Assembly (NCBI GenBank): GCA_036556145.1
Contig: DATBKB010000031.1
Span: 1 to 13,982, forward strand
Reading direction: 5' to 3'
DNA length: 13,982 nt
Source of the DNA: JACDAV01 sp036556145
Lineage (GTDB): Bacteria > Chloroflexota > Limnocylindria > Limnocylindrales > CSP1-4
Part shown: one piece after another, positions 6,889 through 13,750 of the stretch
Numbering within the stretch: position 1 is the stretch's first letter
Layout: the number at the start of each line of letters is the position of its first letter
Position numbers and translations under genes: made by a program
Notes under the pieces: model-generated
The model's database searches: none
Seen by the model: only the letters and a program-made list of their open reading frames with translations
Told to the model about the DNA's origin: nothing

Positions 6889-8718
6889 ATGTGTGGAATC
6901 GTCGGCTACACGGGCCCGCGCGAGGCGGGGCCGATCCTCATCGAGGGCCTGAAGCGCCTCGAGTACCGCGGCTACGACTCGGCCGGGATCGCCCTCGTCG
7001 ACGAGGATGGCTCGCTGTTCGTCGAGAAGAAGGCCGGCAAGCTCGCGAACCTCCAGACCGCGATCGCCGACCGCACGCCGCACGCCGCGATCGGCCTCGC
7101 CCACACGCGGTGGGCCACTCACGGCCGGCCGAACGACCTCAACGCCCATCCGCACCAGGACTGCACCGGCGACATCACCGTCATCCACAACGGGATCATC
7201 GAGAACTTCCGCGAGCTGCGCGACGGCCTCGAGGCTCGCGGCCACAAGCTGACCTCGGAGACCGACACCGAGGCGATCGCGCATCTCGTCGAGGAGGCCT
7301 ACCAGGGCGATCTCGCCGACGCGGTGCGGGCCGCGCTGCGCCAGCTCGAGGGCGCCTACGCGCTCGTCGTCATGCACCGTCGCGAGATCAGCCGGCTGGT
7401 CGGCGCGCGGCAGGACGTGCCGCTGATCGTGGGCCTCAACGGCGAGGAGAGCTTCATCGCGTCCGACGTGTCGGCCATCCTCGCCCACACCAATCGCGTG
7501 ATCTTCCTCGAGGAGGGCGACGTCGCGGACGTCCGGCCGACCGGCGTGGAGATCACCGACATCCACGGCGCGCGTCGCGACCGCGAGGAAACGACGATCA
7601 CCTGGACGCCGGAGGCCGCCGAGAAGGGCGGCTACGAGCACTTCATGCTCAAGGAGATCCACGAGCAGCCCGAGTCGCTCCGCCAGTCGATCGCCGGACG
7701 CGTGACGCGCAACGACCGGATCTGGCTCGAGGAGCTCGAAGGCTTCGACGAGACGCTGCGGGGCATCGAGCGCGTCGAGCTCGTCGCGTGCGGCACGGCG
7801 TTCTATGCCTCGCTCGTCGGCGCGGCCGCACTCCAGGACTGGATCGGGATCCCCGCGAGGGCGACGGTCGGCTCGGAGTTCCGGTACAGCCCGCCGCCGC
7901 TCGACGCGAGGACGCTCGTCATCGCGGTGACGCAGTCCGGCGAGACCGCCGACACGATCGCCCCCACCCGGCTCGCTCGTGAGAGCGGCTGTCCGGTCGT
8001 CGCGGTGACGAACACCGTCGGCTCCGCGATCACCCGGGAGGCCGATCGCGTGCTGTTCCTCCAGGCCGGGCCGGAGATCGCGGTCGCGGCCTCGAAGACG
8101 TTCGTCGCCCAGGTCACGACGCTCGTCATCCTCGCCGCCGCGATCGCGAAGGTCCGCGGCCGGCTCGGCGCGGAGCAGGAGATCGAGCTCGGTGCCGCGC
8201 TCCACGCACTCCCGGACGCGGCCTCGCGAACGCTGCGGAACGCCGAGCGCGCGTCCGAGCTCGCCCGTCGGTACGTCAACTCGCGCGGCTTCATGTTCGT
8301 CGGTCGTGGCTACACGTACCCGGCAGCCCTCGAGGGGGCGCTCAAGCTCAAGGAGGTGAGCTACGTCCACGCCGAGGGCTATGCGGCCGGCGAGCTGAAG
8401 CACGGGCCGATCTCGCTTCTCGACGCGGAGTGCCCGCTCGTCGCGGTCGCGACCCGCTCGTCGGTCTACGACAAGCTCATCAGCAACGTCATGGAGGGTC
8501 GCGCGCGGGACGCCCGGGTCATCGCGGTCGCAACGGAGGGCGACCCGCAGATCGAGCGGTTCGCCGACGACGTCTGCTGGGTGCCCGACACGCACGAGGC
8601 GCTGAGCCCGGTGCTCGCGATCATCCCGCTCCAGCTGTTCGCGTACCACGTCGCCGTGGCTCGTGGCACGGACGTCGACCAGCCACGCAACCTCGCCAAG
8701 TCGGTCACGGTGGAGTAG
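6889..8718 (+). CDS. glmS: Glutamine-fructose-6-phosphate aminotransferase (isomerizing)
   Basis: A 609-residue enzyme, the same length as E. coli GlmS. It uses glutamine-derived ammonia to turn fructose-6-phosphate into glucosamine-6-phosphate, the first committed step to UDP-GlcNAc. After removal of Met, Cys2 (MCGIVGY) is the N-terminal nucleophile of the glutaminase domain (about 1-230), which also shows HTRWATHG at 72-79 and HNGIIENF at 100-107. Two SIS sugar-isomerase domains follow, with CGTAFYA at 301-307, TQSGETADT at 348-356, ASKTF at 401-405 and AEGYAAGELKHGP at 495-507. The conserved C-terminus QPRNLAKSVTVE closes the active site. AGGAG lies 12 nt before the ATG, rather far. It sits between glmM (49 nt upstream) and acpS (7 nt downstream), probably in one operon. 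Confidence 0.98.
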   Translation: MCGIVGYTGPREAGPILIEGLKRLEYRGYDSAGIALVDEDGSLFVEKKAGKLANLQTAIADRTPHAAIGLAHTRWATHGRPNDLNAHPHQDCTGDITVIHNGIIENFRELRDGLEARGHKLTSETDTEAIAHLVEEAYQGDLADAVRAALRQLEGAYALVVMHRREISRLVGARQDVPLIVGLNGEESFIASDVSAILAHTNRVIFLEEGDVADVRPTGVEITDIHGARRDREETTITWTPEAAEKGGYEHFMLKEIHEQPESLRQSIAGRVTRNDRIWLEELEGFDETLRGIERVELVACGTAFYASLVGAAALQDWIGIPARATVGSEFRYSPPPLDARTLVIAVTQSGETADTIAPTRLARESGCPVVAVTNTVGSAITREADRVLFLQAGPEIAVAASKTFVAQVTTLVILAAAIAKVRGRLGAEQEIELGAALHALPDAASRTLRNAERASELARRYVNSRGFMFVGRGYTYPAALEGALKLKEVSYVHAEGYAAGELKHGPISLLDAECPLVAVATRSSVYDKLISNVMEGRARDARVIAVATEGDPQIERFADDVCWVPDTHEALSPVLAIIPLQLFAYHVAVARGTDVDQPRNLAKSVTVE

Positions 8719-8725
8719 GGAGGCG

Positions 8726-9295
8726 ATGGCCCGGCCGGAGGCGAAGGAGATCGAGGCCCCGCCGGGGTTGCTCCCGGCGGGCACCGAAGAGCTCGGGATC
8801 GACATCATCAAGGTCGAGCGCATTCGTCAGACGCTCGAACGGTTCGGATCGCGCTTTTCGCGCCGCGTGCTGACGCCGTCCGAGCAGCGGTACGTCCGCG
8901 ATCGGCCGGAGACGCTCGCCGGACGGTGGGCCGCGAAGGAGGCGGTGTCGAAGGTTCTGGGGCTCGGCGTCCGCGGCATCGGCTGGCGCGACATCGAGAT
9001 CGAGCGCCTGCCGACCGGCCAGCCTGCCGTCCGCCTTCATGGTCGGGCCGCGCGGCGCGCCGACCAGCTCGGGATGGCGCGAGTCGCGCTCTCGATCAGC
9101 CACGAGGCCGACTACGCCGTCGCGATCGCGTTCGGGATCCGTTGGGCCGGCGGCCGCTTCCTCTTCCCGCCGGACATCGACGAGCGCCTCGACGATCGAG
9201 AGCGCCGGATCCTCGCCCGGATGGAGCGGCTGCGGGCGATGCACGACGCATCCCTCGCGGAGCCGCGCGACGGGACGGAGTCCGGCGATGACTGA
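8726..9295 (+). CDS. acpS: Holo-[acyl-carrier-protein] synthase with C-terminal extension
   Basis: AcpS moves 4'-phosphopantetheine from CoA to the serine of acyl carrier protein, activating it for fatty-acid synthesis. Key features are GIDIIKVERI at 24-33, with Asp26 as a metal ligand; FSRRVLTPSEQRY at 44-56; the WAAKEAVSKVLG motif, with Glu72 as the second metal ligand; and SISHEADYAVAIA at 123-135. The family normally has about 120-130 residues. This one has 189, with about 22 extra residues at the N-terminus and about 50 at the C-terminus (from RWAGGRF, then a charged helix DERLDDRERRILARMERL). The ATG at 8726 follows GGAG at 8712-8715, 10 nt away. A TTG at 8768 is an alternative start nearer the core. 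The 3' end overlaps nnrD by 8 nt. Confidence 0.9.
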   Translation: MARPEAKEIEAPPGLLPAGTEELGIDIIKVERIRQTLERFGSRFSRRVLTPSEQRYVRDRPETLAGRWAAKEAVSKVLGLGVRGIGWRDIEIERLPTGQPAVRLHGRAARRADQLGMARVALSISHEADYAVAIAFGIRWAGGRFLFPPDIDERLDDRERRILARMERLRAMHDASLAEPRDGTESGDD

Positions 9296-10367
9296 CCGGC
9301 CGGTGGGCTTCGGCCGCGAGAGCCGGTCGGGCGGCGGTTCCGCGACGCTCGCTCCGGGCGTGATCGAGCTCGACGACGAGCTCGTCGCCGGGCTCCTGCC
9401 GGAGCGACCGAAGCGCGGCCACAAGGGGACGTTCGGCAAGGTCCTTGTCGTCGCGGGCTCACTCGACTACGCGGGGGCGGCGCTGCTCGTGTGCCGCGGC
9501 GCGGGAAGGGCTGGAGCGGGCCTCGTCACGCTCGCGGTCCCGGAGTCGCTGCAGCCGCTCTTCGCGGCAAAGGTCGTCGAGGCGACGACGATGGCGCTGC
9601 CGGAGGACGACGTCGAGGAGGTCGAGCCCGAGGAGGCCCTCGCCCGGATCCTCGACCACGAGCACGACGCGATGGTCCTCGGGCCGGGTCTCCGTCCCGG
9701 CCTCGCGACGACCGAGCTCGTCCGCCACATCCTCGAGGTCCCCGAGGAGCCGACGCCGGCCCCGATCGTCCTCGACGCCGAGGCGCTCCGCTCGCTCGCG
9801 ACGCTCGACAACTGGTGGGAGGGCATCCATCGGAGCGCCGTGCTGACGCCGCACTCCGGCGAGTTCGGGCGACTTCGCGCCGGCAGCGGCATCGACCCCG
9901 GCGCGGACGGCGACCTCGTCGCCGACGATGCCGCCCGCGCCAACGCCGCGCGGAGCGCCGCCGAGAGCTGGCACCAGGTCGTCGTCCTCAAGGGTGCACG
10001 GACGGTCATCGCCGGACCCGATGGATCGGTCTCGGTTGCGCCCTTCGAGAACCCGGCCCTGGCGACCGGCGGAACCGGTGACGTCCTCGCCGGCGCGATC
10101 GGCAGCCTCCTCGCGCAGGGCCTGCCGGGCTTCGACGCCGCTCGCGTCGGCGTGTATCTCCACGGGCTCGCCGGCGAGGCGATCCGGGAGCGGCTCGGCG
10201 ATGCCGGGCTCCTCGCTTCGGACCTGCCCGAGCCGCTGGCGGTCGCTCGCCGCCGTCTCGCGGGGATCGCCGAACGACGGCGCGCCGGCAAGCGGCTCGG
10301 ATTCGGCTCGCGTTCGGGCGACGGCGACGGCCGGCCCGGATCGGGCGGCGACGAGGCGCGCGCCTGA
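9288..10367 (+). CDS. nnrD: ADP-dependent NAD(P)H-hydrate dehydratase
   Basis: A 359-residue protein of the YjeF C-terminal (ribokinase-like) family, which uses ADP to dehydrate S-NADHX/NADPHX and so repairs damaged nicotinamide cofactors. Visible motifs are HKGTFGKVLVVAGS at 45-58, the TPHSGEF segment at 187-193 (TPHPGE in most members), KGARTVI at 235-241, and the catalytic/anion-hole segment LATGGTGDVLAGAI at 258-271, with Asp265 as the likely base. The N-terminal epimerase domain found in bifunctional Nnr proteins is absent, so the partner NnrE, if present, must be elsewhere. The ATG at 9288 has GGAG 7 nt upstream and overlaps the acpS stop. The last ~25 residues are Gly/Arg-rich and probably disordered. 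The acpS-nnr-alr order is widespread in bacteria. Confidence 0.93.
   Translation: MTDRPVGFGRESRSGGGSATLAPGVIELDDELVAGLLPERPKRGHKGTFGKVLVVAGSLDYAGAALLVCRGAGRAGAGLVTLAVPESLQPLFAAKVVEATTMALPEDDVEEVEPEEALARILDHEHDAMVLGPGLRPGLATTELVRHILEVPEEPTPAPIVLDAEALRSLATLDNWWEGIHRSAVLTPHSGEFGRLRAGSGIDPGADGDLVADDAARANAARSAAESWHQVVVLKGARTVIAGPDGSVSVAPFENPALATGGTGDVLAGAIGSLLAQGLPGFDAARVGVYLHGLAGEAIRERLGDAGLLASDLPEPLAVARRRLAGIAERRRAGKRLGFGSRSGDGDGRPGSGGDEARA
10353..10366 (+). promoter_or_regulatory. alr: Shine-Dalgarno and possible CTG start for alr
   Basis: GAGG (10353-10356) is followed after 7 nt by CTG at 10364-10366, which overlaps the nnrD stop as CTGA and is in frame with alr. The 20 codons between it and the TTG at 10424 read as plausible protein (PIEDRLRAAGLPGLPRTAW across the junction). 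The TTG itself has no well-spaced Shine-Dalgarno; the nearest GAGGA is 19 nt away. Confidence 0.35.
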
Positions 10368-10423
10368 GCGCGACGAGCGGCCCGACGCGAACGCCGATCG
10401 AGGATCGACTTCGCGCCGCGGGA

Positions 10424-11683
10424 TTGCCCGGCCTGCCGCGCACGGCGTGGCTCGAGATCGACCTCGACGCCCTGGCCGCGAACCTCACGGTGCTGCGCCA
10501 CCTCGCCGGTGGGGGCGTTCGCGTCGAGCCCGTCGTGAAAGCCGACGCGTACGGTCACGGCGCGGTGCCGGTCGCCCGGACGCTCGAGGGTGCGGGCGCC
10601 GACGGGCTCGCCGTCGCGTCGTTCGACGAGGCGATCGTCCTGCGGCGAGGCGGCGTTCGCGTCCGGATCCTCGTGTTGTTCCCGGTCCCTCCGGAGCACG
10701 CGGCGCGCGCCGCCCGCGAGGGAATTGCCCTGACCGCGGGCGATCCGGTCCTCCTCGACCGGCTGCTCGGCGCATTCGCCGCGGCACGCGAGGCCGGCGA
10801 ATCGGGCGGCCGGTCGCTCCATCTCGAGGTCGAGGTCGAGACGGGACTCGGACGCGGCGGGTTCGCGATGCCCGGGCTGCTCGACGCGGTTCGCCGCATC
10901 CGGGCCGAGGCCGGCGTGACCCTGGACGGCGTGTGGTCGCATCTCACGGCACCGGATGACGACGCCCGGACGCGGGCGCAGCGACGGGTCTTCGACGCGG
11001 CGTTGTCGAGGCTCGCGGACGCCGGGTCGGCCGCACGCCGCAGTCACCTCGCCGCGAGCGGGGGGATTCTGGCCGGGCTCACGACGTACGAGGCCGTCAG
11101 GCCCGGTCTCGCGACGTATGGCCTCGTGCCCGACGAGATGGCGCACGGACCCGCAGCCCACGGCGAGGCCGGGCGGCTCCGGCCGGCCCTGTCGCTCCTC
11201 GCCCGGCCGGTCCGCGTCGCCGACCTGCCGGCGGGGACCGGGATCTCCTACGGGCCGAGCTTCGAGACGCGCCGGCCGAGCCGGATCGCGACCCTCCCTC
11301 TGGGCTACGGCGACGGCTGGCCGCGGGCCCGGTCGAACCGTGCCGAGGCGCTCGTCCGCGGCCGGCGTGTCCCGCTTGTCGGAACGGTGGCGATGGATGC
11401 AGTCATGGCCGACGTGACCGACGTGCCGGGTCCGCCCGTCAGCGTGGACGACGAGTTCACGCTCATCGGCGAGGAGGGTGGCGATCGAATCAACGCCCAC
11501 GACGTGGCGCAGGGAGGCGACACCATCTCGTGGGAGGTCGTGACGGCGATGTCTCGGCGGTTGCCCCGGGTGTACCATGCCGCCGCCGGGGTGGCCGGCC
11601 TGCGGACGCTGGCGGACGGAGAAACGGCTTGGCACCCAACGAGCACGCGACCCGCGACATCCCCGAGGTCCAGGCAGCGGTGA
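10424..11683 (+). CDS. alr: Alanine racemase
   Basis: A PLP enzyme that makes D-alanine for peptidoglycan. From the TTG at 10424 it has 419 residues, somewhat longer than the usual 370-390. The TIM-barrel domain starts with WLEIDLDALAANL and contains the PLP-binding lysine in VVKADAYGHG (Lys39). VRPGLATYGL carries the PLP-pyridine-contacting arginine (Arg226). The C-terminal beta domain has the second catalytic base Tyr276 in GISYGPSFE, followed by LPLGYGDGW and a GTVAMD motif. The start is uncertain: no ATG or GTG exists in the frame, so it is this TTG or a CTG at 10364 that has a better Shine-Dalgarno. The last ~25 residues (GETAWHPTS onward) look unlike protein in composition and coincide with another ORF. 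The neighbours acpS and nnrD fit a common bacterial cluster. Confidence 0.94.
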   Translation: MPGLPRTAWLEIDLDALAANLTVLRHLAGGGVRVEPVVKADAYGHGAVPVARTLEGAGADGLAVASFDEAIVLRRGGVRVRILVLFPVPPEHAARAAREGIALTAGDPVLLDRLLGAFAAAREAGESGGRSLHLEVEVETGLGRGGFAMPGLLDAVRRIRAEAGVTLDGVWSHLTAPDDDARTRAQRRVFDAALSRLADAGSAARRSHLAASGGILAGLTTYEAVRPGLATYGLVPDEMAHGPAAHGEAGRLRPALSLLARPVRVADLPAGTGISYGPSFETRRPSRIATLPLGYGDGWPRARSNRAEALVRGRRVPLVGTVAMDAVMADVTDVPGPPVSVDDEFTLIGEEGGDRINAHDVAQGGDTISWEVVTAMSRRLPRVYHAAAGVAGLRTLADGETAWHPTSTRPATSPRSRQR

Positions 11684-11712
11684 CGATCGCCGCCGCCTGC
11701 GAGGCGGGATGA
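11629..11712 (+). CDS. Possible 27-residue small ORF
   Basis: From TTG at 11629 a 27-codon frame reads MAPNEHATRDIPEVQAAVTI and then AAACEAG, ending in TGA. GGAG at 11618-11621 lies 7 nt upstream. Where it overlaps the alr 3' end, almost all third positions in this frame are G or C (24 of 27), more than in the alr frame (16 of 22), which is what a coding frame looks like in this genome. Its stop overlaps the next start as ATGA at 11709-11712. It could be a real small protein or coupling peptide, the lost N-terminus of the next protein, or chance. No family is recognised. Confidence 0.3.
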   Translation: MAPNEHATRDIPEVQAAVTIAAACEAG

Positions 11713-12002
11713 TGAGCCTGCCCCACGAGCCGACCGACGACCAGCGCGACGAGCTCGTCGAGCAGGTTGCCCGCGAGATCCAGTTGCGTGGACTGACCGG
11801 GCCGGCCGTGCACTTCCTCCAGGCAAGCCGGCCGTACCGCCCGCTCGGCGCGAACGCAATGCTGTTCTTCGATCCCGTCCTGCGCGGGGTGTTCGGCGGC
11901 GACATGGCCGGCGCGAGCGCGATCCTCGCCGACGAGACCGGCATCGAGCTGCTCATCGCACGCCTCGAGGAGCTCGACGAAGAGGTCAGCTGGGACGCGT
12001 AG
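11709..12002 (+). CDS. Conserved-looking 97-residue protein of unknown function
   Basis: A small acidic, predicted soluble protein with no signal peptide. A hydrophilic N-terminus (residues about 1-12) is followed by a helix (RDELVEQVAREIQLRG), a hydrophobic centre with GPAVHFLQASRPYRPLGANAMLFFDP at about 31-56, and a C-terminal helix (IELLIARLEELDEEV) that could form a coiled coil. The central Pro/Leu/Phe block looks like a conserved family signature, but I do not recognise a function. The start may be ATG 11709 or 11712; GAGG at 11701-11704 is 4 or 7 nt away, so the second ATG is better spaced. It lies just after alr and is followed by a 109-nt gap. Upstream in-frame sequence is Arg/Pro/Gly-rich and not believable as protein. 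Confidence 0.75.
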   Translation: MMSLPHEPTDDQRDELVEQVAREIQLRGLTGPAVHFLQASRPYRPLGANAMLFFDPVLRGVFGGDMAGASAILADETGIELLIARLEELDEEVSWDA

Positions 12003-12041
12003 GACCTCGGGCCGCCGGCGTCGGTGACCTCCGCCGCGGAC

Positions 12042-12054
12042 CTCGCTGAGCGAG
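12042..12054. other. Short hairpin in intergenic gap
   Basis: CTCGC-TGA-GCGAG forms a 5-bp stem with a 3-nt loop, 40 nt past the end of the 97-residue gene. It lies near three copies of GACCTC (12003, 12026, 12039). No T-run follows, so it is at best a weak terminator. The gap 12003-12111 holds no gene that I can support. Confidence 0.2.
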
Positions 12055-12099
12055 TGACGGTTCCGCGCTGAGGGTGCCTACTCGGATTACCCAATGTCC

Positions 12100-12105
12100 T
12101 AGGAT
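12100..12105 (+). promoter_or_regulatory. Candidate -10 box upstream of the MutL-like gene
   Basis: TAGGAT matches TAnnnT and ends 6 nt before the GTG at 12112, inside an AT-richer island (about 12079-12105) that stands out in this GC-rich region. The inner AGGA could alternatively serve as a Shine-Dalgarno 7 nt from the GTG. No clear -35 is seen. Confidence 0.35.
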
Positions 12106-12111
12106 GGCGGC

Positions 12112-13719
12112 GTGACGCGCGAGCCCCGAGCGTTCTTTGCCCTCGACCTGGGGGCCGCCACCACATCCGCCGCGCTGCTCGGACGAGTCTCCGATCGGTG
12201 GCGCCTTCTCGGCAGCCTCTCGTTCCCCGCCGATTCGCCGCTCGTCGCGGTGCTCGGCCGTCTCGTCGAGCGGTTTGCGGCCGCCGACCCCGAGCTCGCC
12301 GCGGCACTCGGTGCGGGACCGGCCGCGGCCTCGTGGCCGCGCCTCACGGTCCACTCGGTGCCGCCGTCCGGTCTGGCGGTCGTCGCGGTCTCCGAACGGG
12401 CGCTCGGCCAGCTTGCGGATGTTGCGGCGCTCACCGGCTGGCGCGTCCTCGCCGGTAGCGCCGAGCGGCTCGATCCGCTGGCCATGACGCGACTCCTGCT
12501 CGATCCCGACATCTCGGCGGTGCTCGTCGGGGCCGGGGAGCCGCCGGGCGCCGACGAACGCGGCGGCCTGGGAGATCTCGCGGCCCTGGCGGCGGCGACC
12601 TCGGTTCGGCGGCCGGAACTCACGATGATCCTCGCCGGCGCGATGGCCGATCAAGCACCGCGGTTCGAGTCGCGTCCCGCCCAGGGGCCCGGAGCGGTGA
12701 TCCTTGCGCCGCCGGCGTCCGCCGGTTCGCCGCCCGGGACCGCGCTGCGTGCCCTGCTCGAGGGTCTTCGCGGCCTCGGCGACGACGCCCGCCGGTCGTT
12801 CGCCCGCGCCGTCGCGACACTCGCCGAGGCGCTCGACCGGCGAATCGAGGCGGTCGACATCGGCGTCGACGGCGGCGTCCGCGTCGTTGCCGCGCCGCGC
12901 ACCGGCGAGGAGCCGCCGCGGACCGCCGCCGGCGTCGTCGCCGACGCGGCCCTCGCGCCACCCGATCCCGACGAGGAGGTCGTCGACGGCGTGCTCGGCT
13001 GGTCGACGATCCAGGCCGATCGGCATCGAATGCGCGATCGGCTGCGCGAGCTGCGTCGCCTGCCGTGGGGCGACGTCGCGGGCGAAGGCGCGCCGTTCCG
13101 CCTCGCCGCCGCGCGCGCGGCCGTCCAGCGGCTCGTCGCCGCGACACCCGAGCTCGATGCCATGCCGCCGCCCGACCTGCTCGTCGTCGCAGGCGGCGCG
13201 TGGGCCGTCGCGCCCGGGCCCGCGATCGCGCTCGCCGTCGCCGACGTGCTGCGACGACCGGGCGTCACCCAGGTCGTCTTCGACCACGCGAGGCTTCTCG
13301 CGCCGCTCGGGACGATCGACGACAACGACGAGCGCCGGGTGCTCCTCGCCGACCTCGCCGACGATCTCCTCGCGCCGCTCGGCACGGTCGTCATCCCGCA
13401 GGGGCTGCGCGGCGGGAAGAACGGCGGGCGCCTCGTGGTGCACGGCGCGACGGGCTCGTCGGAGCTCGACCTCGTGCCGGGCGGCCTCGAGCTCGTCGAC
13501 CTGCCACCGGGCGAAACGGCCGTGGCGGAGTTCCAGTTCCGGGACGCGGTCAGGCTCGGGACGCGCGGCAAGCACTTCGCCGTCGACGTCGCCGGCGGAC
13601 TCGGGGGGCTGCTCGTCGACCTGCGCGACATCCCGCTGCGGCTGCCGGAGCGGGCCGAGCGGCGGCGCGAGCTGCTCGCGGCCTGGCAGGAAGCGCTCTG
13701 GACCGGGGTGTCGGCGTGA
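12112..13719 (+). CDS. MutL/GlmL-type ASKHA family protein
   Basis: A 535-residue predicted cytoplasmic protein that resembles the glutamate mutase L (MutL/GlmL) family, ASKHA-fold ATPases thought to maintain B12-dependent glutamate mutase. Evidence: a nucleotide phosphate-loop-like start FFALDLGAATTSAALL at 8-23, a second Asp-Gly loop VDIGVDGGVRVVAA at 248-261, LLVVAGGAWA near 356-365, the IDDNDERRVLLADLADDLL helix at 402-420, and a C-terminal beta region with GGRLVVHG and FAVDVAGGLGGLLVDLRDIPL. Chloroflexota proteins of this family have a similar C-terminus, as I recall. No mutase subunit is nearby, so the mutase role is unproven. The GTG start is set by AGGA 7 nt upstream. The next gene starts 31 nt downstream and is probably co-transcribed. 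Confidence 0.7.
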   Translation: MTREPRAFFALDLGAATTSAALLGRVSDRWRLLGSLSFPADSPLVAVLGRLVERFAAADPELAAALGAGPAAASWPRLTVHSVPPSGLAVVAVSERALGQLADVAALTGWRVLAGSAERLDPLAMTRLLLDPDISAVLVGAGEPPGADERGGLGDLAALAAATSVRRPELTMILAGAMADQAPRFESRPAQGPGAVILAPPASAGSPPGTALRALLEGLRGLGDDARRSFARAVATLAEALDRRIEAVDIGVDGGVRVVAAPRTGEEPPRTAAGVVADAALAPPDPDEEVVDGVLGWSTIQADRHRMRDRLRELRRLPWGDVAGEGAPFRLAAARAAVQRLVAATPELDAMPPPDLLVVAGGAWAVAPGPAIALAVADVLRRPGVTQVVFDHARLLAPLGTIDDNDERRVLLADLADDLLAPLGTVVIPQGLRGGKNGGRLVVHGATGSSELDLVPGGLELVDLPPGETAVAEFQFRDAVRLGTRGKHFAVDVAGGLGGLLVDLRDIPLRLPERAERRRELLAAWQEALWTGVSA

Positions 13720-13750
13720 CCATGGTTGGCCGCGTGACCCGGGTGGCGGC

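Noticed and set aside
6625..8823. A 732-codon - strand frame opposite glmS
   Set aside because: Composition is Arg/Asp/Val/Leu shadow sequence with no recognisable motif; glmS on the + strand is certain.
11577..11708. Upstream in-frame extension of the 97-residue protein
   Set aside because: The added residues are Arg/Pro/Gly-rich, typical of an out-of-frame reading of alr, and the ATGs at 11709/11712 have a ribosome site.
12003..12044. Three GACCTC copies as a regulatory repeat
   Set aside because: Six-base matches at uneven spacing (23 and 13 nt) are easily chance in this composition.
9467..12307. A 946-codon open frame on the - strand opposite nnrD, alr and the 97-residue gene
   Set aside because: Its translation is Arg/Ala/Pro/Ser-rich with no domain, and it lies exactly opposite well-identified genes. 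Long antisense frames are expected at this G+C content.
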